DNA of 7,017 nucleotides, taken from positions 1 through 7,017 of the forward strand of contig CAKUYG010000115.1 in the NCBI GenBank assembly GCA_934702165.1, given 5' to 3'. The notes beneath the pieces are model-generated. The model was not told the origin of the DNA. It saw nothing but the letters and a program-made list of their open reading frames with translations, and searched no databases. The translations under genes were made by a program, and so were the position numbers. This DNA is from an uncultured Bacteroidales bacterium. GTDB lineage: Bacteria; Bacteroidota; Bacteroidia; Bacteroidales; UBA932. Positions within the stretch are counted from its first letter, which is position 1, and every line of letters begins with the position of its first letter. This document shows positions 1 through 5,069 of this stretch, piece after piece.

Positions 1-1
1 C

Positions 2-163
2 AGCGGTTTCAGGGTACTGGGTTCCGATAAGGACAGCTTCATCCTTATCCCCACAAATAACGATGGAGATTACGGGCCGTTGGGCCAAGCTGTCCTTCCT
101 GCACTTAAAGACAAGTGCGCTGATGGTCAGAGTGCGATCGTAAAGATAAAATTCAACTTCTAG
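2..163 (+). CDS. C-terminal end of an unidentified protein (5' end outside window)
   Basis: An open frame enters from the window edge and ends at TAG 161-163, giving 53 residues. The fragment runs from SGFRVLGSDKDSF to a basic, aromatic end, SAIVKIKFNF. I cannot identify it with certainty. The tail (a hydrophobic strand FILIP, a short helix-like LPALKDKC, then SAIVKIKFNF) resembles the closing strand of six-bladed beta-propeller proteins of Bacteroidota, such as the YVIAKIELK end of the gene at 219-1292. It could therefore be a third propeller gene. A TonB-type C-terminal domain is another possibility. It converges on the lipoprotein gene ending at 219, and no terminator hairpin is visible between them. 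Confidence 0.5.
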   Translation, partial: SGFRVLGSDKDSFILIPTNNDGDYGPLGQAVLPALKDKCADGQSAIVKIKFNF

Positions 164-165
164 GA

Positions 166-211
166 ATGTTCATCGGAAGGAAGAATCTATTTTTTCTGAG
201 ACATTCTGTTG
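166..211 (+). pseudogene. Remnant of a six-bladed propeller gene 3' end, frameshifted, inverted relative to its homologue
   Basis: This + strand stretch aligns with the coding (-) strand of the propeller gene at 1411-1454. I count 38 of 44 positions identical by eye, with a 2-base CT insertion after the T run at 190-195. The translation is CSSEGRIYF, then after a frame change LRHSV, against CSSDGKIYFLRHSV in the intact gene. The D/E and K/R substitutions are conservative and most other differences are at third positions, so it once evolved as protein. It directly follows the TAG at 161-163 and stops just before the end of the lipoprotein gene at 219. It is probably debris from a duplicated or inverted propeller gene. 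Confidence 0.6.
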
Positions 212-218
212 TAGGCGA

Positions 219-1292
219 TTACTTAAGTTCAATTTTGGCGATGACATAGTTGTCTTTTTCTGACATGTGTTTCAGTATTTCTTTGTTGCCCACTTTGTCA
301 AGGATCGATTCTTCTAAATGCTCCACTGTGGAGGAATCCAGCAAAACAAAAATGGTCTTCCCAACGGCGAATTTGAAAGATTCTTTTAGAGCCTCGCCGT
401 GTCCGCTGCAGTCGAACCATATCCATTTCCTGTCGTACAGGCCATATATGAATTTTACATCCCCGTTGCTTTGCGTCATGATTTCCACGATTTTTAATTC
501 AGGCGTTTCCATATATCTGTTTATTACGGCAAAGTCTGATTCCAGCAGGACAGCTGCCGCTTTATAGGGATCCCCTGCGGAGAAGAATGTTTTCGGAACA
601 GTATATTTGCCGAAATCAAATCCTATGTGTTCAGACAGTTTCTGATTGTTGTATTGATAAATGACCGGGCTGTAGGAGTCTATCAAGAAAACAGTGTCGC
701 CATCTGAACTGAATCGCGAAACCGATGTGTTGAAAGATAGAACTGATGCCGTTGTGTGCAGGTATTCCTTCTCTCCGCTCCGGCCGCTTACGCTCAGCCT
801 GTCTTTTTTTGTAGGGCTGAAGTCGTGGTAATTCAGAGTGTCGGAGCGGAAGATGTAACATTGTCTGCCCAAAGATGGAATCTTTTTTTCAGAAAGCAAT
901 TTCCCGTCAAGACTGAAACATTGCATTTTCTGTGGGGCGGAGAATACATATAAAGAGTCCCCCGCAAGTTCGACGTTTAACAGCGAATTATATTCCCCAG
1001 GGCCTCTTCCTTTGCGCCCGATGGCGTTGATGAATGTACCGGATTGATCATAATGATAGATTTTTGAGTTAGGCACATCCAGAACAATGAAACCATCGTC
1101 GGTTGGGATGAGATCGGTTTGAGTTCCGAGGAGGTGTGTGTCATCTGTGGACAAAGGAATGAGTTCCAATTCTTTTATGGAATTTGAAAAAGCGGAAATG
1201 TCATTCCCGTCCTCAACATGAACCGTATAGGTTGAATTTGAATTGCAGGCTGCTGTGATTATGATAAAAACAGCTATGATATTTTTATTCAT
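219..1292 (-). CDS. Six-bladed beta-propeller lipoprotein
   Basis: The product has 357 residues. I chose the ATG at 1292-1290 because it starts a lipoprotein signal peptide at once: MNKN, a hydrophobic run IIAVFIIITAA, and the acceptor Cys16. The lipobox (T-A-A-C) is slightly atypical at -3. A longer reading from GTG at 1367-1365, overlapping the upstream TAG, would bury the signal peptide behind 25 residues. Residues 91-101, IGRKGRGPGEY, are the hallmark of the six-bladed propeller family (BF3526/DUF5128-like) common in gut Bacteroidota, and repeating hydrophobic strands continue to the KIELK end. The length is normal for the family. No acidic export signal follows the Cys, so a periplasm-facing position is more likely than a surface one. 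The function of these proteins is mostly unknown. The gene lies 74 bp downstream of a paralogue in the same direction and may be co-transcribed with it. It is AT-richer than the genes at the right of the window. Confidence 0.85.
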   Translation of the reverse strand: MNKNIIAVFIIITAACNSNSTYTVHVEDGNDISAFSNSIKELELIPLSTDDTHLLGTQTDLIPTDDGFIVLDVPNSKIYHYDQSGTFINAIGRKGRGPGEYNSLLNVELAGDSLYVFSAPQKMQCFSLDGKLLSEKKIPSLGRQCYIFRSDTLNYHDFSPTKKDRLSVSGRSGEKEYLHTTASVLSFNTSVSRFSSDGDTVFLIDSYSPVIYQYNNQKLSEHIGFDFGKYTVPKTFFSAGDPYKAAAVLLESDFAVINRYMETPELKIVEIMTQSNGDVKFIYGLYDRKWIWFDCSGHGEALKESFKFAVGKTIFVLLDSSTVEHLEESILDKVGNKEILKHMSEKDNYVIAKIELK

Positions 1293-1366
1293 GATATGGT
1301 TGGGCAAATGAATAATGTTCTTTGTCAAGTTTTCAGTACAAGTCAAAATCTTCATGTGACAGCACA

Positions 1367-2374
1367 CTAATCCTTGATAACCTCAAGGGTATATCTGTCG
1401 TTCTCATTCTCAACAGAGTGTCTCAAAAAATAAATTTTCCCATCCGAGGAACATATCGTCCTTACATCCGCAGACCGTTTCTCAGCAGATTTCTTGAGAT
1501 GCCCCAATTTGGCATCCGTACGGTACAAGTTCATCGTCAAGTTGTCCTCTGTTACTTTCAAACTCTTGTCCAATTCGGCCGTTCCCTCATTAGCCAGAAC
1601 CATAAAACCCTTACGCCCCACCGACAAAGCAAGCGTATATGAGTTCAGAAACAGATAACGCGCCGCCTTCATGAAATCGCGCCCGATGATCCCGTCATCC
1701 CCAATCTTGTCAACCTTGAATGTTTCAGAAGCAATGGTTCCGACTTTGGACACTTCTCCGCCAGACAAAGGCCATCTATAAATGTCCAGCGCATCCTTGG
1801 ACATAAAATACAGGCAGCCGTCATACACCGACATCGGCGCCGCAGCCTCATTGGAAAGAAGCAGGCAGTGCTCCGGAGTGGGAACAACCAGCGAATCCAC
1901 GACAGCACAACTCTTCATATCGAAGACATCAACAACATGGCCTGTTCTTTTCCCGGCAGTATAAATGTAAAGCCTCTCCTCATGAGGCAGGAAGTCTTTT
2001 ATGGCACTGCCGTACTTGTATTCAGCAACGCCATCCCCATTTCTGTCATAAACTACAAAACTGGTTCTTCCGGAATCCCAGACATAGATCTTTTCTCCTA
2101 CACCACGCACATAACCCAGAGTTTGATATTCATAACTTCCCCTGCCTTTCTTATTGAACGAACTGAGCTGCTGCCCGTCAAAATCATACAGGACAACGTC
2201 ATCTCCTGCAGCGACCACAAATCCCTTTCCGGCCTCAACACTCAAAGACTTCGGAGCATCCAGCAGCAACAGATTCTCATCCAGGGCGCACACGGCCTCC
2301 GACTTGATTTCAGCCGTCACTTGACTGGATGAACCTTTGCATGACACAAAGGAAAGCGCAACGGCAGAAAGCAC
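1367..2374 (-). CDS. Six-bladed beta-propeller lipoprotein, start region frameshifted
   Basis: The readable frame from GTG 2374-2372 gives 335 residues, but this is probably not the natural start. Its signal peptide, MLSAVALSFVSC, lacks the positive N-terminus. Upstream in frame lie the codons for KKTIIAASAVCWA, and one base out of frame is an ATG at 2417-2415 followed by eight A. With seven A the gene would read MKKTIIAASAVCWA into VLSAVALSFVSC, a full signal peptide with Cys26 and a 349-residue protein. As written, translation from that ATG stops at 2312-2310 after 35 residues. The motif FNKKGRGSYEY (residues 73-83 of the short form) is the family's GRKGRGPGEY-type signature, and the gene ends FLRHSVENENDRYTLEVIKD. 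It lies upstream of the related lipoprotein at 219-1292. It may be a pseudogene, a phase-variable gene, a gene rescued by slippage, or a sequencing error; the body is otherwise intact. Confidence 0.75.
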   Translation of the reverse strand: MLSAVALSFVSCKGSSSQVTAEIKSEAVCALDENLLLLDAPKSLSVEAGKGFVVAAGDDVVLYDFDGQQLSSFNKKGRGSYEYQTLGYVRGVGEKIYVWDSGRTSFVVYDRNGDGVAEYKYGSAIKDFLPHEERLYIYTAGKRTGHVVDVFDMKSCAVVDSLVVPTPEHCLLLSNEAAAPMSVYDGCLYFMSKDALDIYRWPLSGGEVSKVGTIASETFKVDKIGDDGIIGRDFMKAARYLFLNSYTLALSVGRKGFMVLANEGTAELDKSLKVTEDNLTMNLYRTDAKLGHLKKSAEKRSADVRTICSSDGKIYFLRHSVENENDRYTLEVIKD

Positions 2375-2406
2375 CGCCCAGCAAACGGCAGATGCCGCGA
2401 TGATTG

Positions 2407-2414
2407 TTTTTTTT
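2407..2414 (-). repeat. A8 homopolymer in codons 2-4 of a lipoprotein gene
   Basis: On the - strand the bases read ATG followed by eight A and then CAATCATCGCG. Removing one A joins the ATG to the open frame of the downstream lipoprotein and restores a signal peptide beginning MKKTIIAAS. The + strand shows it as T8. Homopolymers of this length at the start of surface or envelope genes are known sites of slipped-strand mispairing, and they are also typical sites of sequencing indels. Confidence 0.8.
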
Positions 2415-2573
2415 CATAAATGTCTGATTTAAAGTTTATACATGTTATCCATTTGGAACCCGTAGGGCTCATTTTTATTCTTACATATCGGGAAGCACGA
2501 AGTGCAGCAGCTTTCCCAAAGACCAGGTTCTTACGGAATAGCAGCCGTCAAACTAATCGCACAAAGAGCTGTT

Positions 2574-2690
2574 TTATTTCATCCGCACAATATCTCCATG
2601 TTTCGTGAGAATAAACTGAAATGTCACAGACAAAACATCGGACTCCGAAGAATCACCACCACTCAAGCTCATACCTGACCACGACATCAT
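2574..2690 (-). pseudogene. Small coding-like fragment, possibly the 3' remnant of an unidentified gene
   Basis: From ATG 2690-2688 this reads 38 residues, with MMSWSGMS leading into a better-looking tail, DSSESDVLSVTFQFILTKHG, then DIVRMK and TAA. The frame stays open up to 2816, but the upstream part overlaps the polymerase leader and looks random. The tail has plausible codon use and an alternating strand-like pattern similar to the T-rich lipoprotein genes. I do not recognise a family and see no ribosome binding site. It may be a degraded gene end or chance. Confidence 0.2.
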
Positions 2691-2707
2691 CGCCCACCCC
2701 ACAGAAA

Positions 2708-2736
2708 TTTGTCCGGCAAAATCCTTAATTTTGCCG
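2708..2736 (+). promoter_or_regulatory. Candidate promoter and operator palindrome upstream of the Y-family polymerase
   Basis: The arms CGGCAAAA (2714-2721) and TTTTGCCG (2729-2736) form a perfect 8-bp inverted repeat with 7 bases between them; one more T-A pair (2722/2728) can extend it. The right arm overlaps TAATTTTG at 2726-2733, an exact match to the Bacteroides -7 element TAnnTTTG. TTTG at 2708-2711 could be the -33 element, but the 14-base spacer is shorter than the usual 19-21. No T run follows either arm, so it is not a typical terminator. The overlap suggests a repressor site controlling the polymerase cassette; the regulator is unknown. Confidence 0.4.
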
Positions 2737-2820
2737 TGCCATGCCATAGACGCGGCGCAAAGCCGGGGCAGCAAGCGCCAAGACAACAGACTTGCCGCAA
2801 GGCAGAGGGAAAGCATGGCA
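2737..2820 (+). ncRNA. Possible structured 5' leader of the polymerase cassette
   Basis: TGCCATGC (2737-2744) and GCATGGCA (2813-2820) are perfect 8-base complements that would close a multibranch structure. Inside are GGCGC/GCGCC (2754-2758 with 2775-2779) and a 5-bp hairpin capped by a GCAA tetraloop (loop 2797-2800). A start a few bases past the -7 element at 2726-2733 would place the RNA 5' end at the first arm. It matches no riboswitch class I know, and short GC-rich complements can arise by chance here. Confidence 0.2.
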
Positions 2821-2843
2821 GAAAGAGAGCAAGCAAGACGACA

Positions 2844-4235
2844 ATGCGGAAATACGTCGCCATAGACCTGAAGTCATTCTTCGCTTCAGTAGAATGTGTG
2901 GACAGGGGGCTGGACCCGCTGTCCACCAGGCTTGTCGTCGCCGACGAGTCCCGCACGGACAAGACCATCTGTCTCGCCGTCACCCCTGCCCTCAAAGCCT
3001 ACGGCATCGGGGGCAGGGCAAGACTTTTCGAAGTCAACCAGAAGCTCAGGGAAGTCTACCGCAGGACCGGAGAAAAAGTTGACTTCATCATCGCCCCGCC
3101 GAGGATGCACAGATACATGGAGGTCAGCTCCAAGATCTACAGCATCTACCTCAACCACGTCGCCGCCGAGGATATCTTCCCCTACTCGATCGACGAGATC
3201 TTCGCCGACGTCACGGAGTACCTTGATTCATACAAGTGCACCGCCCACGAACTGGCCATGCGCATGGTGCGTGACGTGCTCGCACAGACGGGGATCACCG
3301 CCACCGCCGGCATCGGCACCAACCTCTTCCTCGCCAAGGTGGCGATGGACATCGAGGCCAAGCACTCCCCCGCCGACAAAGACGGCGTGAGGATCGCCGA
3401 ACTGGACGAGATGAGCTTCCGCAGAAAATACTGGAGCCACCGCCCGCTTACCGACTTCTGGCGCATCGGCCCGGGGATCGCAGCCAGGCTCGAACAGAAT
3501 TTCATGTACACTCTCGGAGACGTGGCGCTGTGCTCCGTCCGCAACGAGGAGATCCTCTACAAACTGTTCGGTGTCAATGCAGAACTGATCATCGACCACG
3601 CCTGGGGCTGGGAGCCGTGCACCATAAAAGATGTAAAACAATACCGCCCGTCAGTCAAAAGCATCAGTTCCGGCCAGGTGCTCTCATCCGCATACGACTT
3701 CACCAAGGCCCGCGTCGTGGTGCGGGAGATGGCGGACGCCCTCTCGCTGGACCTTGTCTCCAAGCACCTTGTATGCGACCAGATCGTCCTTACGGTGGGC
3801 TATGACGTGGAAAACCTCACCGACCCCGACAGGAAAGCCCGCTACCATGGCCCGGTGGACACGGACAGGTACGGCAGGCAGGTTCCCAAATCGGCACACG
3901 GCTCGATAAACCTCCAGAGGCAGACATCCTCGGGAGCCGCCATTTCCAAGGCGACCGCCACCCTCTTCGACAGGATAGTGGACAAGGACCTCCTGTTGAG
4001 AAGGATGTATGTGGTGGCAAACAACACCGTGGACGAATCCAAAGTCGAAGCCGTCCAGCTCGACCTCTTCGAGGAGAGCAGGACAGAAATTGACGAAAAA
4101 GAGCGCAGACGCCAGGAAGCCATCCTGGCAATCAAAAAGAAATTCGGCAAAAACGCCATCCTCAAAGGCCTCAACTTCGAAGAAGGGGCCACGATGATAG
4201 AGCGCAACAGCCAGGTGGGAGGCCACAAAGCATGA
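2844..4235 (+). CDS. Y-family translesion DNA polymerase (DinB/UmuC/UvrX type)
   Basis: The product has 463 residues and would copy past damaged DNA, at the cost of mutation. The ATG at 2844 gives MRKYVAIDLKSFFASVE, the normal family N-terminus; the frame is open further upstream (TTG 2709) but that part looks non-coding. Catalytic carboxylates are D8 and the SIDE pair D117/E118. F13 lies at the steric-gate position that excludes ribonucleotides. A helix-hairpin-helix follows at about 205-218 (FWRIGPGIAARLE), then the little-finger domain to about 400. QLDLF (405-409) is a beta-clamp binding motif. The tail AIKKKFGKNAILKG...NSQVGGHKA is typical of the UvrX/UmuC-like branch common in Firmicutes and also found in Bacteroidota. 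The stop overlaps the next gene by ATGA, so the two are probably translationally coupled. All key residues are present, so it should be active. Confidence 0.93.
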   Translation: MRKYVAIDLKSFFASVECVDRGLDPLSTRLVVADESRTDKTICLAVTPALKAYGIGGRARLFEVNQKLREVYRRTGEKVDFIIAPPRMHRYMEVSSKIYSIYLNHVAAEDIFPYSIDEIFADVTEYLDSYKCTAHELAMRMVRDVLAQTGITATAGIGTNLFLAKVAMDIEAKHSPADKDGVRIAELDEMSFRRKYWSHRPLTDFWRIGPGIAARLEQNFMYTLGDVALCSVRNEEILYKLFGVNAELIIDHAWGWEPCTIKDVKQYRPSVKSISSGQVLSSAYDFTKARVVVREMADALSLDLVSKHLVCDQIVLTVGYDVENLTDPDRKARYHGPVDTDRYGRQVPKSAHGSINLQRQTSSGAAISKATATLFDRIVDKDLLLRRMYVVANNTVDESKVEAVQLDLFEESRTEIDEKERRRQEAILAIKKKFGKNAILKGLNFEEGATMIERNSQVGGHKA

Positions 4236-4441
4236 CAGACACGCACAAATACGACGACATCATAGGGATGGAACACCACACCTCCCCACGACACCGCAGG
4301 ATGAGCATGGCGGACCGCGCGGCGCAGTTCGCACCCTTCGCAGCCCTCACCGGATACGACACCATGGTCGAAGAGACGGTCCGCATCACCGAATCCATAC
4401 AGGAGCGGAAAGGCCGCCAGGAAGAGGAAGGAGAGTGGTGA
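4232..4441 (+). CDS. YolD-like small protein, partner of the Y-family polymerase
   Basis: The product has 69 residues. Its ATG (4232-4234) overlaps the polymerase TGA (4233-4235). The core DRAAQFAPFAALTGY (28-42), followed by an acidic-basic helix (about 43-69), matches the YolD-like family seen next to Y-family polymerases. From known gene pairings these are proposed to play an accessory, UmuD-like role, but no biochemical function is firmly set. The protein is hydrophilic with no signal peptide, so it is cytoplasmic. The TGA at 4439-4441 is only 3 bases from the stop of the convergent Lrp gene, so no separate terminator fits between them; transcripts of both strands probably overlap. Confidence 0.85.
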   Translation: MTDTHKYDDIIGMEHHTSPRHRRMSMADRAAQFAPFAALTGYDTMVEETVRITESIQERKGRQEEEGEW

Positions 4442-4444
4442 GAG

Positions 4445-4912
4445 CTAACGCTTCAGATGCACAGGCACTCCGAACGTCTCCTTGACCACACCCATCACGA
4501 AAGAACTGTTGAGACTCCCGATACAGTCGAGATCCCCCATTATCCTCAGCACGAAACGCTGGTAATCCTTCATGCTGGAGACATACACCTTCATCAGGAA
4601 GTCGTAGTCCCCGGAAATGTTGTAGCACTCCGCCACCTCGTCGATCTGCGCCATCGCGTCCATCAGCCGCCTGGCGTTGTCAAATGTGTGCTGCTTGAGC
4701 TTTATGTAGCAGAACGCCATGAAAGAGCAGTCCAGTTTTTCAGCATCAAGCACTGCCGCGAATTTCCTGATGTAACCCTGCTCCCGCAGCCTTTTGACCC
4801 GCTCGAACACAGGGGTCGGAGACAGGTGCACCTTGGCGGCAATCTCCTTGTTCGTCAAATCGGCATTGTCCTGAAGCAGGCTCAGGATCTCCACATCCTT
4901 TTCATCTATCAT
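4445..4912 (-). CDS. Lrp/AsnC family transcriptional regulator
   Basis: The product has 155 residues, the usual length. The ATG at 4912-4910 was chosen because MIDEKDVEILSLLQDNADLT is the family's standard N-terminus; the frame extends 30 codons upstream, but that stretch covers the operator region. An AsnC-type winged helix-turn-helix occupies about 5-60, with SPTPVFERVKRLREQG (31-46) as the recognition helix. The ligand-binding RAM domain follows (about 62-145), with the GDYDFLMKV motif at 101-109 near the effector site. Members are dimers or octamers that sense amino acids such as leucine or methionine. The gene is divergent from metY-metF, and the shared intergenic region has Lrp-like dyads, one ending two bases before this start codon. 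Autoregulation and control of methionine synthesis are therefore likely, though the ligand is unknown. Confidence 0.92.
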   Translation of the reverse strand: MIDEKDVEILSLLQDNADLTNKEIAAKVHLSPTPVFERVKRLREQGYIRKFAAVLDAEKLDCSFMAFCYIKLKQHTFDNARRLMDAMAQIDEVAECYNISGDYDFLMKVYVSSMKDYQRFVLRIMGDLDCIGSLNSSFVMGVVKETFGVPVHLKR

Positions 4913-4913
4913 A

Positions 4914-4928
4914 CAGAAAAATTTTCTG
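4914..4928. promoter_or_regulatory. Lrp-type operator 1, next to the lrp start codon
   Basis: CAGAAAAATTTTCTG is a perfect palindrome with 7-bp arms around A4921. It matches the E. coli Lrp consensus YAGHAWATTWTDCTR at 14 of 15 positions, missing only the central base. It lies one base from the regulator's ATG (4912-4910), inside its leader or at its transcription start, where binding would block expression. A weak -7-like element for the gene is CGTATTTG on the - strand at 4938-4931. Confidence 0.6.
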
Positions 4929-4986
4929 AACAAATACGGCGGGAACCTCACACCACAGAACAATCCACCTGCCGCTACGGCAAATA

Positions 4987-5001
4987 TAGATAAATTTTCC
5001 A
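4987..5001. promoter_or_regulatory. Lrp-type operator 2
   Basis: TAGATAAATTTTCCA matches YAGHAWATTWTDCTR at 12 of 15 positions, centred on 4994. Its centre is 73 bp from that of operator 1, about seven DNA turns. The sequence alone is AT-rich enough to occur by chance; spacing and context support it. Confidence 0.4.
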
Positions 5002-5015
5002 ATTATATGAAAACA

Positions 5016-5047
5016 CTTGGATAATTTATCCTAAAGAATGAACTTTG
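5016..5047 (+). promoter_or_regulatory. Candidate metY-metF promoter
   Basis: GAACTTTG at 5040-5047 matches the Bacteroides -7 element TAnnTTTG except its first base. CTTG at 5016-5019, 20 bases upstream, fits the -33 TTTG element with one mismatch. A start near 5054 would leave a leader of about 16 bases, too short for a SAM riboswitch. The purine-rich GAGAAAAACGAGAAAT before the ATG is the only ribosome-binding cue. Confidence 0.4.
5018..5032. promoter_or_regulatory. Lrp-type operator 3, in the metY promoter
   Basis: GGATAA-T-TTATCC (5019-5031) is a perfect palindrome with 6-bp arms centred on 5025. The 15-bp window fits the Lrp consensus at 10 of 15 positions, so it is weaker as a sequence match but strictly symmetric. 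It lies 31 bp (about three turns) from operator 2, between the candidate -33 and -7 elements of metY. Confidence 0.4.
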
Positions 5048-5069
5048 CATCGAGAAAAACGAGAAATAT

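Larger units (their letters stand above)
2418..2843. other. Divergent intergenic region of 426 bp
   Basis: This lies between the ATG of the lipoprotein gene (2417) and the polymerase ATG (2844). The left two thirds show no good promoter for the lipoprotein gene; only AT-rich sequence such as TATAAACTTTAAAT precedes its ATG on the - strand. The region also contains the small - strand remnant at 2574-2690, a palindrome over a -7 element at 2714-2736 and a foldable leader at 2737-2820. I see no tRNA, insertion sequence or CRISPR repeat in it. Confidence 0.6.

Noticed and set aside
1293..1367. 25-residue upstream extension of the lipoprotein gene from GTG 1367-1365 overlapping the previous TAG
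   Set aside because: The signal peptide must start at the N-terminus; MNKNIIAVFIIITAAC does so from ATG 1292-1290. The TAGTG overlap is probably chance.
2420..2608. 62-residue + strand open frame
   Set aside because: No start signal, no protein-like pattern and no recognisable motif; it lies in the divergent intergenic region.
2714..2736. Rho-independent terminator for the lipoprotein or polymerase side
   Set aside because: No T run follows the stem on either strand, and the neighbouring genes diverge from it.
2709..2843. 45-residue N-terminal extension of the polymerase from TTG 2709
   Set aside because: It is arginine/glutamine-rich, covers the palindrome and leader, and Y-family polymerases start at MRKYVAID, encoded from ATG 2844.
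4913..5002. 30-residue N-terminal extension of the Lrp regulator
   Set aside because: It would place coding sequence over two Lrp-like dyads, and the family begins at MIDEKDVEIL.
5033..5069. SAM riboswitch before metY
   Set aside because: The likely leader is under 40 bases and shows no stems, too short for any known SAM riboswitch class.
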